64,000 nt of DNA, taken from Actimicrobium sp047621665 (lineage in GTDB: Bacteria; Pseudomonadota; Gammaproteobacteria; Burkholderiales; Burkholderiaceae_D). Below are positions 25,201 to 34,028 of the stretch, piece by piece. How positions within the stretch are numbered: the stretch's first letter is position 1; the number at the start of each line of letters is the position of its first letter. Below the pieces are notes generated by a model. That model was not told the origin of the DNA and ran no database searches. It saw nothing but the letters and a program-made list of their open reading frames with translations. Location: positions 1 through 64,000 of the forward strand of contig JBLHMB010000010.1 in assembly GCA_047621665.1 (NCBI GenBank). The letters are read 5' to 3'. A program made the translations under genes and the position numbers.

Positions 25201-26241
25201 ATGAGCCATCTCGATATCCTTTTGCCTTTTGCCCTTCCTCCTGTCGCCATGGGTCCCGACTTATTGCGCGCGATGCAAACGCCGTCACTGGCCGTGCTGC
25301 TGGCCCGCAGCAAACCGACACCAGCCGTAACCTATGATGGGTTCGCTCACGCGCTACCGCATGAATCCTGGCTGGCAAGTGCGTTCGGATTATCTCCGGG
25401 GGGAGCAATCGACAGCAGCCCCCCGCTGGCCTTGCAGACCATGCACCGGCGCGGCTTCGCCCCCGAGTCAGGCATCTGGTTTGTACTTAATCCGGTGCAT
25501 ATCCATATTGCTCGTGATCATCTGGTGCTGACCGATCCGCGCCGGCTGGCGTTGGCCGATGCCGATTCCCGTACCCTGTTCGCGCTGGCAGCACCGCTGT
25601 TTGAAGAAATCGGCCAGCAACTGGTGTACGGCGACGCCGCCACCTGGTTTTTGCGGGCGGACAGCTGGAATGATTTGCAGACTGCAACGCCCGATGCCGC
25701 CTGCGGCCACAACATCGATATCTGGATGCCGAAAGGTCCGTCCGCACGCGACTGGCGCAAGGTACAAAATGAAATCCAGATGCACTGGCATGACTGCGCT
25801 GTCAACCAGTCACGTGAAGACAGCCGGCTCGACCCGGTCAACTCGCTATGGCTGTGGGGCGGTACGACGGTCACACCAGGCTTGCCATCATCGCGCTATA
25901 CAGATGTCTTCAACCTCGCTGACTGGCGTGGCGAGATTGTCAGGCACATCGATAGCGCGGCGGTGACCGACGTGCTCGCTGCGAAACCTGTTCACGGCTT
26001 GCTACTGCTCGATATGCTGGTCGAACCGGCACTGGGCGAAGACTTGTCGGAATGGCTGCTACGCATTAACGGTCTCGAGCCGCTCTGGTTGGCGCCGCTG
26101 CTGCAAGCATTGAAAGACGGCGCGCTTGATTCGTGTCGACTGATCCTGACCCACGGCAGCCTGATTACCGAGCATCTCGTCACCCGCACGACGCTGCGCA
26201 AGTTCTGGCAAAAACCGTCATTGAAAAGCTTGCTGCAATGA
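25201..26241 (+). CDS. RpfE-type phosphoglycerate mutase-like protein
   Basis: Protein of 346 residues matching the RpfE/COG4255 family, a cofactor-independent phosphoglycerate mutase-like fold of unproven activity. The recognisable region is the central NIDIWMPKGPSARDW, followed by NEIQMHWHDCAVNQ and SLWLWGGG-like strand (here NSLWLWGGTT). In Xanthomonas rpfE lies next to recJ, and here it overlaps recJ by 4 bases (ATGA), which is the strongest evidence for the name. The rpf quorum genes rpfF, C and G are not in the window, so a role in signalling should not be assumed. Confidence 0.78.
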   Translation: MSHLDILLPFALPPVAMGPDLLRAMQTPSLAVLLARSKPTPAVTYDGFAHALPHESWLASAFGLSPGGAIDSSPPLALQTMHRRGFAPESGIWFVLNPVHIHIARDHLVLTDPRRLALADADSRTLFALAAPLFEEIGQQLVYGDAATWFLRADSWNDLQTATPDAACGHNIDIWMPKGPSARDWRKVQNEIQMHWHDCAVNQSREDSRLDPVNSLWLWGGTTVTPGLPSSRYTDVFNLADWRGEIVRHIDSAAVTDVLAAKPVHGLLLLDMLVEPALGEDLSEWLLRINGLEPLWLAPLLQALKDGALDSCRLILTHGSLITEHLVTRTTLRKFWQKPSLKSLLQ

Positions 26242-27932
26242 CCCGCCTCGCGACCCGCGCTGCCTCTCCGCGCGATACCGAACGACTCATTCAGGATGGC
26301 ATTCATCCGGTGCTGGCGCGCCTGTATGTCGCACGTGGCTTGCTCGATGTGCGTGAATTATCGAGCGAGCTGTCATCGATGATCGCGCCATCCGGCTTGC
26401 TGCATATCGACGCGGCAGCCGTTTTTCTAGCCGATGCGATTGCGGCAAAAAAACGGCTGGTGATCGTGGCCGATTACGATTGTGATGGCGCCACCGCCTG
26501 CGCGGTCGGCTTGCGCGGCTTGCGCATGCTGGGTGCCGACGTCGATTTCATCGTGCCTAACCGGTTCGAATACGGCTATGGCCTGACGCCTGAAATCGTC
26601 GCGCTGGCACAAGCTGAAAAATCGCCCGACATCATCGTCACTGTCGATAACGGCATCGCCAGTATCGACGGCGTCGCCGAAGCCAACCGGCGCGGCATCG
26701 ACGTCGTCGTGACCGATCACCACTTGCCGGCCGATACGCTGCCGGCAGCACGCGTGATCGTCAATCCTAACCAGCCCGAATGCGGTTTCCCGAGCAAGAA
26801 TCTGGCGGGTGTCGGCGTGATGTTTTATGTGCTGCTGGCCTTGCGCGCGGAGATGCGCAAGCGTGGCCTGTTTGATCAGCAAAGTCAGCCCAAGCTCGAC
26901 GTCCTGCTCGATCTGGTTGCGCTGGGCACAGTGGCCGACGTCGTCAAACTCGATGCCAACAACCGCATCCTGGTCGCCCAAGGTTTGAAACGCATGCGCG
27001 CGGGACGCATGCACGCCGGTGTCGCGGCGCTGTTTCGTGCGTCAGCGCGTGAGGCGCGCAAGGCCAGTCCTTTCGATCTTGGGTTTGCACTCGGACCACG
27101 CCTCAACGCCGCCGGCCGGTTGGCCGACATGTCGCTCGGTATCGAATGCCTGACCACCGACGATGAAGGCCGCGCCTGGGCCATCGCCCAGCAGCTCGAT
27201 ACGATCAACCGCGAGCGGCGCGATATCGAAGCCGAAATGCAAGACACCGCGCTGGAATTGCTCGACAGTTTCGACCCGCAGGACAAATCGACGATCAGCG
27301 TCTTCGACGCCGGCTGGCATCAGGGCGTCATCGGTATCGTAGCCTCGCGCCTGAAGGACAAGTTCTATCGGCCGACGATTACGTTCGCACCGGCCAGCGA
27401 TGGCTGGATCAAAGGATCCGGACGCTCGATTCCGGGCTTTCATTTGCGCGATGCACTCGATCTGGTCTCAAAACATGCACCGACCTTGATCGATAAATTT
27501 GGCGGTCATGCGATGGCCGCCGGCCTGACGCTGCGGGCAGAAAATTTCGATGCCTTTGCTGCGGCATTTGAAGCCGTAGGACGCAGTTGGCTGACGCAGA
27601 ATCAGCTCGAACGGGTACTTGAAAATGATGGTTCGCTGGAAGATGCTTTTTTTACGACCCAGTTCATTGACTTGCTCGACGGCCAGGTCTGGGGTCAGGG
27701 ATTCGCGCCACCGGTGTTCTGTGACGAGTTCCGTATCATCAGCCAGCGCATTTTGAAGGAGCGCCATCTGAAACTGCAACTGGAACGCAATGGCCAGCGC
27801 TTCGACGCGATCTGGTTCGGTCACACCGACGATCTCGGTGCTCGCGCGCGCGTAGCGTATCGGCTTGATGCCAATGAATACAACGGTGTGACACGGGTGC
27901 AGTTGATGGTCGAGTACGCCGAATGCGCGTGA
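26238..27932 (+). CDS. recJ: Single-strand 5'-3' exonuclease RecJ
   Basis: DHH-family exonuclease of 564 residues used in mismatch repair, base-excision repair and RecF recombination. The metal motif VADYDCDGATA lies at 77-87 and DHH at 160-162 (VVTDHHLP). The DHHA1 domain has FGGHAMAAGLTL near the C-terminal third, followed by an OB-fold tail. The start is the ATG at 26238 overlapping the RpfE-like stop (ATGA), so the two are translationally coupled; an upstream ATG at 26133 in the same frame would overlap the previous gene by over 100 bases and is rejected. Confidence 0.94.
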   Translation: MTRLATRAASPRDTERLIQDGIHPVLARLYVARGLLDVRELSSELSSMIAPSGLLHIDAAAVFLADAIAAKKRLVIVADYDCDGATACAVGLRGLRMLGADVDFIVPNRFEYGYGLTPEIVALAQAEKSPDIIVTVDNGIASIDGVAEANRRGIDVVVTDHHLPADTLPAARVIVNPNQPECGFPSKNLAGVGVMFYVLLALRAEMRKRGLFDQQSQPKLDVLLDLVALGTVADVVKLDANNRILVAQGLKRMRAGRMHAGVAALFRASAREARKASPFDLGFALGPRLNAAGRLADMSLGIECLTTDDEGRAWAIAQQLDTINRERRDIEAEMQDTALELLDSFDPQDKSTISVFDAGWHQGVIGIVASRLKDKFYRPTITFAPASDGWIKGSGRSIPGFHLRDALDLVSKHAPTLIDKFGGHAMAAGLTLRAENFDAFAAAFEAVGRSWLTQNQLERVLENDGSLEDAFFTTQFIDLLDGQVWGQGFAPPVFCDEFRIISQRILKERHLKLQLERNGQRFDAIWFGHTDDLGARARVAYRLDANEYNGVTRVQLMVEYAECA

Positions 27933-28053
27933 TCGGCGTGATGCATACCGCTTGCCACTCTCAGGTCACAACCGCAAATAAGTCGTTTATAAAAAAAGCG
28001 ATGGGACGTTTTCCACGTATACTTTTTCGAACCGCTAATAATGAAAGTTTTGC

Positions 28054-28308
28054 ATGACGTACGAAGAATTTCTCGATGAAGTTACCACCTTGCTCACTGA
28101 GCTCTACGATCTGGATGACGCTGCCGCGATCAAGATCGTGATGGATGCGCAGGAAGCCGAATTTTTCAGTGTGCATGACGATGTGCCGGCAATGTGCACG
28201 GAAGAACAGGCGAAACTGGACGCAGTCAAGCTGTTCGAACAAAAGCAGAACAAGCAGCAAACACAAAAAAAACAGCAACAGCGGGTCCAGCAAAAAAAGA
28301 AAGTCTGA
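28054..28308 (+). CDS. Small hypothetical protein with Lys/Gln-rich tail
   Basis: Protein of 84 residues, not recognised. The first 45 residues look helical and acidic (YEEFLDEVTTLLTELYDLDDAAA), and the last 30 are a Gln/Lys tail (KQNKQQTQKKQQQRVQQKKK), so charges are strongly split. There is no signal peptide. A TATACT hexamer lies 30 bases upstream. It stands between recJ and the TAXI gene on the same strand, and its ribosome site is weak. Confidence 0.6.
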   Translation: MTYEEFLDEVTTLLTELYDLDDAAAIKIVMDAQEAEFFSVHDDVPAMCTEEQAKLDAVKLFEQKQNKQQTQKKQQQRVQQKKKV

Positions 28309-28369
28309 CACCTCAACAGCACGGGGTTGCAGACCCGCGCCTTTCGCACCGGCCCATTCGGATTAGCCC

Positions 28370-29695
28370 ATGACATTGAACGCCCTTGCCAAGCTATTAC
28401 GACAACGCTGGTATGTCCCGGCACTGTGCGCTGCCGTCGTCGCGCTAAGCTGGATCGGCTGGGTCTGGTTGCAACCGTTGCCGCACAAGACCATCGTCAT
28501 GAGTGTGGGTAATGACGGCGGCACTTACCACGCCTATGCGCTCAAGTATTCTGAAATACTTGCACGCCAGGGCATCCGTCTTGAACTGCGCAAATCCTCC
28601 GGATCGGTAGAAAATTATCAGCGTCTGAAAGATCCGGACAGCGATATCGAACTGGGATTGGTGCAGTCCGGTATTGGTAATGCACGTGACGCGCCCGACC
28701 TCGAAGTCCTCGCGGCAGTTTCTTTTGAACCGATCTGGCTGTTCTACAACGGCGCAACAACAATCGATCAAATCGCTCAGCTCTCTGGAAAACGCCTGGC
28801 GATTGGTCTGACCGGCAGCGGCTTGCGCAAGCTCACCATCGTTTTGCTGGCGGCACACGGCATCAATGCAAGCAACACGACGCTCACTGACATGACACCC
28901 CAACAAGCCGAACTGCAACTGCGCAGTGGCGCGATCGATGCCGGATTTTTCATCGGCATTCCAAAAACCCCATTAGTGGCGAAGCTGCTTGGCAGTGATC
29001 TGAAGCTAATGAATTTCAGCCAGGCCGATGCCATCGTGCGCAAGTTTCCAGCGCTGTCGAAAGTTGTTTTTCCGCGCGGCGCGATTGATCTGCAACGCGA
29101 CCTGCCCGCGCAGGATGTGACGCTGGTATCGGCCACTGCCATGCTGGTTGCTAAGAATAGCCTGCATCCGTCACTGGTCTATGCATTACTCGACAGTGCG
29201 GTTGAAATCCATGGCGACGCGGGATTTTTTTCCGCACGCAATGAATTTCCAAACCAGCACACCGATGATTTCCCGATTTCAGAGCAAGCCCGGCGCTACT
29301 TCCGAACCGGCCGGCCATTCCTGCAAAATTACCTGCCATTCTGGCTGGCCAATTTCATTGAACAACGCTTCGTGATTCTGGTGCCGTTGCTAGCGCTGTT
29401 GTTTGCCTTGCTGCAAACAGTGCCACGTCTGCTCGCCTATCGGGTCCGCACACGCCTGTCGCACTGGTATCGCCAACTCAACGCACTCGAAGACGCGCTG
29501 CGCACGACGCCGGCGCCCGGCACGGCACAACGTGATCTCTGGCACGTTCAATTGATGCAACTCGATGCAGCGGTCCACCAGATCGATTTACCGTCCCGTT
29601 ACTTCAACCAGCTCTATGCGCTGAAACTGTCGATCCAGATCGTACGCAACCTGCTGCTGCAACGCGATGATGCGACATCCGACGGCCGGGAATGA
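28370..29695 (+). CDS. TAXI-family solute-binding protein with two membrane anchors
   Basis: Protein of 441 residues. A signal or membrane anchor at about 15-35 is followed by the TAXI-TRAP ligand-binding domain (about 43-315: MSVGNDGGTYHAYALKY, then KRLAIGLTGSGLRK). A second transmembrane helix sits near residues 338-357 (VILVPLLALLFALLQTV), and a cytoplasmic tail of about 85 residues ends the protein. A classical TAXI binding protein ends after the ligand domain, and no TRAP permease gene is adjacent, so a sensor or signalling role is possible. The prfB promoter follows directly. Confidence 0.85.
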   Translation: MTLNALAKLLRQRWYVPALCAAVVALSWIGWVWLQPLPHKTIVMSVGNDGGTYHAYALKYSEILARQGIRLELRKSSGSVENYQRLKDPDSDIELGLVQSGIGNARDAPDLEVLAAVSFEPIWLFYNGATTIDQIAQLSGKRLAIGLTGSGLRKLTIVLLAAHGINASNTTLTDMTPQQAELQLRSGAIDAGFFIGIPKTPLVAKLLGSDLKLMNFSQADAIVRKFPALSKVVFPRGAIDLQRDLPAQDVTLVSATAMLVAKNSLHPSLVYALLDSAVEIHGDAGFFSARNEFPNQHTDDFPISEQARRYFRTGRPFLQNYLPFWLANFIEQRFVILVPLLALLFALLQTVPRLLAYRVRTRLSHWYRQLNALEDALRTTPAPGTAQRDLWHVQLMQLDAAVHQIDLPSRYFNQLYALKLSIQIVRNLLLQRDDATSDGRE

Positions 29696-29707
29696 ACACT
29701 GCTCGCG

Positions 29708-29713
29708 TATAAT
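29708..29713 (+). promoter_or_regulatory. -10 box upstream of prfB
   Basis: A perfect TATAAT, 35 bases before the prfB ATG and just after the TAXI stop. The -35 position is not consensus. Confidence 0.45.
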
Positions 29714-29747
29714 TTCGGCTTTTACGGATAAGACAAAAGAAGACATC

Positions 29748-30852
29748 ATGGAAGCAGAACAACTCAATTCTCTGGAAGGGCTGCTCGCAGACCTGACCAT
29801 CCGCGCCAACGAACTCCGGAGGTATCTTTGACTTCGATCTGAAGTCAGAGAAGCTAGACCAGGTTAATGCCGAACTCGAAGACCCGAAAATCTGGGACGA
29901 CCAGAAACGCGCGCAAGACCTCGGCAAAGAAAAGAAATCCCTCGAATCGATCGTGCTGACGCTCATCAAAATTGACGCCGAACTCGGTGACGCCAGCGAC
30001 CTGTTTGCGATGGCACGTGAAGAAAAAGATTTCGATACGGTGCAAGCCGTCGAAGAAGATACCCAGGTATTGCAAAAGCTGGTCGAAGGCATGGAATTTC
30101 GCCGCATGTTCAGCAATCCGATGGACCCGAACAACTGCTTCATCGACATCCAGGCCGGTGCCGGTGGAACCGAAGCACAGGACTGGGCCTCGATGCTGAT
30201 GCGCCAGTATTTGCGCTATTGCGAACGCAAGGGATTCAAAACCGAGATTCTCGAACAGTCGGATGGTGAAATTGCCGGTATCAAGACCGTCACGATCAAG
30301 GTCGAAGGCGATTACGCTTACGGTTTCCTGCGCACCGAAACCGGCGTGCACCGACTTGTGCGCAAGTCGCCGTTCGATTCTGCGAATGGCCGCCATACGT
30401 CGTTTTCAAGCCTGTTCGTGTACCCGGAAGTCGATGACTCGCTGGAGATCGACATCAATCCGGCCGATGTGCGCGTCGATACCTATCGCGCTTCCGGTGC
30501 CGGTGGACAGCACATCAACAAGACCGATTCTGCGGTGCGCCTGACGCACGGCCCGACCGGTATAGTCGTGCAATGCCAGAACGATCGCAGCCAGCACCGC
30601 AACCGCGCCGAAGCCTGGGCGATGCTCAAGTCACGCCTGTACGAACACGAAATGCGCAAGCGCATGAGTGACCAGCAAAAACTGGAAGACTCGAAAACCG
30701 ATATCGGCTGGGGTCACCAGATTCGTTCCTACGTACTGGATCAATCACGTATCAAGGATTTGCGAACCAGCTTCGAAACCGGCAATACCAAAGCGGTACT
30801 TGATGGCGATATCGACGAATTCATTGCGGCCTCGCTCAAGTTCGGCGTGTAG
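29748..30852 (+). CDS. prfB: Peptide chain release factor 2, programmed +1 frameshift
   Basis: RF2, about 367 residues, reads UGA and UAA stop codons. The gene is in two frames: 29748-29828 ends in CTT then TGA, and synthesis continues at 29830. The shift site has GGAGG followed by TATCTTTGAC, which matches the known autoregulatory site in which low RF2 favours slippage at CUU. The second part carries the SPF anticodon tripeptide (KSPFDSANGR) and the catalytic GGQ (GAGGQHINK). The Cys- and Glu-rich N-terminal domain is also typical. A single continuous frame would miss about 68 residues at the start if begun at 29953. lysS follows 26 bases later. Confidence 0.95.
29816..29832 (+). promoter_or_regulatory. 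RF2 programmed frameshift element
   Basis: CGGAGG, an internal Shine-Dalgarno-like sequence, precedes TATCTTTGAC. The ribosome slips from CUU to UUU at the in-frame UGA (29829-29831). This is the classical RF2 autoregulation; here the internal site is GGAGG rather than the GGGGG of E. coli. Confidence 0.92.
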
Positions 30853-30878
30853 TTCACCTTTTTTTGAATGCCCATTCC

Positions 30879-32411
30879 ATGACTACCAACACTGAAGTTG
30901 CCGCTGACGTACCTGTCCCTGATGAACATTCGATCCTGGCCGAACGGCGCGCCAAGCTGACGGCGATTCGCGCCGCCGGCATTGCCTTCCCGAATGATTT
31001 CCGGCCGCAGCACAAAGCAGCCGCGCTGCACCTGCAATACGGCGAACTGGACAATGCTGCCCTCGATAGCGAAGCCGTCAAGGTCGTCGTCGCCGGGCGC
31101 ATGATGCTCAAACGCGTGATGGGCAAAGCCTCGTTTGCGACACTGCAGGATGCTTCCGGGGTGCGCGCCGATGGCCGTATCCAGCTCTACATCACCAATG
31201 ACAACATCGGCGCCGAAGCGCACGACGCCTTCAAGCATTTCGATCTGGGCGACATCCTCGGCGCCGAAGGCACTCTGTTCAAGACCAAGACCGGCGAGCT
31301 GTCGATCAAGGTCACGGCGCTGCGCCTGATCACCAAATCGCTGAGACCATTGCCGGATAAATTTCATGGCCTCGCCGATCAGGAAATGAAATATCGCCAG
31401 CGGTATGTTGACCTGATCATGAGCGAAGAAACGCGTCGCACATTTAAGGCACGCACCGCGACGATGTCATCGATCCGGCGCTTCATGAACGAACACGAAT
31501 TCATGGAAGTCGAAACGCCGATGCTGCACACCATTCCGGGCGGTGCCGCAGCCAAGCCATTCATCACGCATCACAATGCGCTCGACATGCAAATGTTCCT
31601 GCGCATCGCCCCCGAGCTGTATTTGAAGCGACTGGTGGTCGGTGGTTTCGAGCGCGTCTTTGAAGTCAATCGCAACTTCCGCAATGAAGGCGTGTCGCCA
31701 CGTCACAATCCGGAATTCACGATGATGGAATTCTATGCCGCATATGTTGATTATCACTGGCTGATGGACTTTACCGAAGCCGTGATCCGTCAGGCGGCAA
31801 TCGACGCGCACGGTACCGCCAACCTGACGTATCAGGGTCGCACGCTGGACTTGAGCGAGCCATTCCGGCGCTTCACGATTCTCGGCGCGATCAATCATTA
31901 CGCGCCGCAATACAGTGCCGAGCAACTGAACGATGCTGACTTCATCCGTACCGAACTGAAAAAATTCGGCGTCAAGCCGTTCGCTACAGCGGGCCTTGGT
32001 GCCTTGCAATTAGCGTTATTTGAAGAAACCGCCGAAGCGCAATTGTGGGAGCCGACCTACATCGTCGACTACCCGGCCGAAGTGTCACCGCTGGCGCGCG
32101 CCTCCGATACGGTACCCGGCATCACCGAACGTTTCGAACTGTTCATTTGCGGCCGCGAACTGGCCAATGGATTCTCGGAATTGAACGATGCCGAAGACCA
32201 GGCGGCCCGATTCCAGGCACAGGTCGCGGCCAAGGATGCCGGTGATGAAGAGGCGATGTTCTACGACGCCGATTACATCCGCGCACTCGAATACGGCATG
32301 CCACCCGCCGGTGGTTGCGGTATCGGCATTGACCGGCTGGTCATGCTGATTACTGACTCGCCGAATATTCGTGACGTGATCCTGTTTCCGCATCTGCGGC
32401 GGGAGGACTGA
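30879..32411 (+). CDS. lysS: Lysyl-tRNA synthetase, class II
   Basis: Enzyme of 510 residues charging tRNA-Lys. The N-terminal OB-fold anticodon domain is followed by class II motifs: motif 2 around FRNEGVSPRHNPEFTMMEF and motif 3 near the C-terminus in GCGIGIDRLVMLIT. The start is the ATG at 30879 (MTTNTEVAAD); a TTG at 30864 is a weaker choice. The gene is close behind prfB, an order common in beta- and gammaproteobacteria. No lysine riboswitch or T-box is seen in the 26-base gap. Confidence 0.95.
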   Translation: MTTNTEVAADVPVPDEHSILAERRAKLTAIRAAGIAFPNDFRPQHKAAALHLQYGELDNAALDSEAVKVVVAGRMMLKRVMGKASFATLQDASGVRADGRIQLYITNDNIGAEAHDAFKHFDLGDILGAEGTLFKTKTGELSIKVTALRLITKSLRPLPDKFHGLADQEMKYRQRYVDLIMSEETRRTFKARTATMSSIRRFMNEHEFMEVETPMLHTIPGGAAAKPFITHHNALDMQMFLRIAPELYLKRLVVGGFERVFEVNRNFRNEGVSPRHNPEFTMMEFYAAYVDYHWLMDFTEAVIRQAAIDAHGTANLTYQGRTLDLSEPFRRFTILGAINHYAPQYSAEQLNDADFIRTELKKFGVKPFATAGLGALQLALFEETAEAQLWEPTYIVDYPAEVSPLARASDTVPGITERFELFICGRELANGFSELNDAEDQAARFQAQVAAKDAGDEEAMFYDADYIRALEYGMPPAGGCGIGIDRLVMLITDSPNIRDVILFPHLRRED

Positions 32412-32493
32412 GCGAACAGACGGACGACATTTTCTGAATCCAAAGGGCGGGCGAAATGGTTACATCACTTTACGTTTGACACAGGAACTAGCT

Positions 32494-32507
32494 GGCCTGA
32501 TCAGGCC
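32494..32507. promoter_or_regulatory. 14-bp perfect palindrome upstream of glycine-zipper gene
   Basis: GGCCTGATCAGGCC, 60 bases before the next start and 12 bases after a perfect TTGACA -35 box (32476-32481). It lies in the spacer or -10 region, a place where an operator would repress. No good -10 box is seen. Confidence 0.35.
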
Positions 32508-32567
32508 TCTACGGCCATACTCGCCCTACCGACTACAGCAAGGTCGTCCGAACTTACAGGAGAAACC

Positions 32568-33188
32568 ATGAAGAAGAACATGTCAGGCCGTATCCATCCG
32601 CTGATCGCTGCTGCAGCAGCCGCAGTAATACTGGTCAGTCTGGTTGGCGTCGCAGCAATCACCGGCGTTCTGCCCAACTCCAAGGCGGACCAATCTGCCG
32701 AACTATCCAAGACAGCGACGCAAGCCACACCTTCACTGGCTTCCGAAAACAGCCAAAAAAATAGCCCGCAAGAACCGGTCAAACATTCCAGCCCGGCCAA
32801 GCACACATCCCGTCCTGCACAAGACAATTACCAGCAACAGGCTGCCGCCTCATGCAACAACTGCGGCCGGGTCGAATCGGTCAAGACGATCCAGTCCGGT
32901 GCCCAACCTAGCGGCGTCGGCGTCGGCGTTGGTGCCGTCATTGGCGGCTTACTGGGCAATCAGGTCGGTGGCGGGAATGGCCGCACGCTGGCGACCGTGG
33001 CGGGTGCGGTCGGTGGTGGTTATGCCGGAAACGAAGTCGAAAAGCGCTCGCGCGTCTCAACCAGCTACCAGGTCCGGGTCCGCATGGACGATGGCCAGTT
33101 ACAGACTTTCCCGAGCGATAGCCCGGATGGCTGGCGTGCAGGTGATGAAGTCCGTGTCGTTAATGGATCCCTGACGTCGCGCAATTGA
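32568..33188 (+). CDS. Glycine-zipper 2TM membrane protein
   Basis: Envelope protein of 206 residues. An N-terminal membrane segment (about 12-34) is followed by a Ser/Thr/Gln/Pro linker, then a glycine-zipper 2TM domain around residues 115-155 (GVGVGVGAVIGGLLGNQVGG, then AGAVGGGYAGNEVEK) of the Rickettsia 17-kDa/SlyB type. The C-terminal strand VRMDDGQLQTFPSDSPDGWRAGDEVRV is shared with SlyB-like proteins. No lipobox Cys follows the signal; two Cys lie in CNNCG near residue 97. A strong terminator follows the stop. Confidence 0.82.
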   Translation: MKKNMSGRIHPLIAAAAAAVILVSLVGVAAITGVLPNSKADQSAELSKTATQATPSLASENSQKNSPQEPVKHSSPAKHTSRPAQDNYQQQAAASCNNCGRVESVKTIQSGAQPSGVGVGVGAVIGGLLGNQVGGGNGRTLATVAGAVGGGYAGNEVEKRSRVSTSYQVRVRMDDGQLQTFPSDSPDGWRAGDEVRVVNGSLTSRN

Positions 33189-33214
33189 TGCAATGATCCG
33201 CGGTAATTTCAATC

Positions 33215-33246
33215 AAAAAAAGACGGCAGATTTGCCGTCTTTTTTT
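33215..33246 (+). terminator. Rho-independent terminator after the glycine-zipper gene
   Basis: AGACGGCA (33221-33228) pairs with TGCCGTCT (33233-33240) around GATT, flanked by an A-run and followed by about eight T. It ends the gene at 33188. Confidence 0.92.
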
Positions 33247-33305
33247 GCGTATAAGATAGGCAAGCATTGGGATAAGTGAAGGCCAACTTGCTAACCTTGT
33301 CGTTT

Positions 33306-33319
33306 TTGACCTGCATCAA
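33306..33319 (+). promoter_or_regulatory. FNR/ANR-like box upstream of the universal stress gene
   Basis: TTGACCTGCATCAA matches TTGAT-N4-ATCAA at nine of ten half-site bases. A TAGCAT hexamer at 33342-33347 would be the -10 of an activated class II promoter, with the box centred near -41. The gene starts at 33392. Confidence 0.55.
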
Positions 33320-33391
33320 CGAACTGCCTGACTGCAGTCCATAGCATCAATGATTCGCCCCATCAGCAACACTCCCCTGGAAGGAATCATC

Positions 33392-33829
33392 ATGTTCAAG
33401 ACTATCCTCGTCCCTACCGACGGCTCTGCGTTGTCAGACAAAGCCATCCGTACTGCCATTGAATTTGCCCGGCTGACAGGTGCCCGCCTTGTCGGTGTGT
33501 CGGTCGCCGAACCGTATCCCTATTCACCGATGTCCGAAGGTGCAATCACGATCGACTCGAGTGACTATCAGGAAAAAATGCTGGAAGTTGCCAAGCTCAA
33601 CGTCAAGAAAATTGCCGATGCCGCCAGTGCAGCCAACGTGCATTGCGAGACACATGTGCGTCAATCGTTTAGCCCGTATGAAGAAATTATTGATATCGCT
33701 AACCTGCAAAGTTGCGACGTCGTGATCATGGCGTCACATGGACGAAAGGGCTTGAACAAACTATTTCTTGGCAGCGAGACGCAAAAAGTACTGGCACATT
33801 CAACGTTGCCAGTCCTGGTGATTCGCTAA
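33392..33829 (+). CDS. Universal stress protein (UspA family)
   Basis: Cytoplasmic protein of 145 residues with one Usp domain. It begins MFKTILVPTDGSALSDKA and ends with the nucleotide-binding G-2X-G-9X-G(S/T) region, here as MASHGRKGLNKLFLGSE: the first Gly is Ala, the other Gly and the GS are kept, so ATP binding is possible but not certain. The start at 33392 follows GGAAGGA; the frame is open to 33350. An FNR-like box upstream suggests expression under low oxygen. Confidence 0.9.
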   Translation: MFKTILVPTDGSALSDKAIRTAIEFARLTGARLVGVSVAEPYPYSPMSEGAITIDSSDYQEKMLEVAKLNVKKIADAASAANVHCETHVRQSFSPYEEIIDIANLQSCDVVIMASHGRKGLNKLFLGSETQKVLAHSTLPVLVIR

Positions 33830-33926
33830 TCGGCCGCCGCCCGTCGCCGGCAGATTTCTTGCCGGAGCATTCCCTCCTGGAAAATCACAGGCGACACCGT
33901 GGCGTTACTTCAAGGGAAAAATTCTG

Positions 33927-34022
33927 ATGACAGGACAGTTGACCCATCGCTCCAATGCTGACGACATTGTCGGGCCACTGAGTAATCACAACCTTGATAC
34001 CCGGAATGCGTCATTTAAATGA
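33927..34022 (+). CDS. Possible 31-residue small ORF
   Basis: ATG at 33927 with AAGGGA nine bases upstream, running 31 codons to TGA. The predicted peptide (MTGQLTHRSNADDIVGPLSN and eleven more residues) has no family match that I know. It lies in the gap between two convergent genes; codon use gives no clear answer. Treat as a candidate only. Confidence 0.2.
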   Translation: MTGQLTHRSNADDIVGPLSNHNLDTRNASFK

Positions 34023-34028
34023 GCTGAC

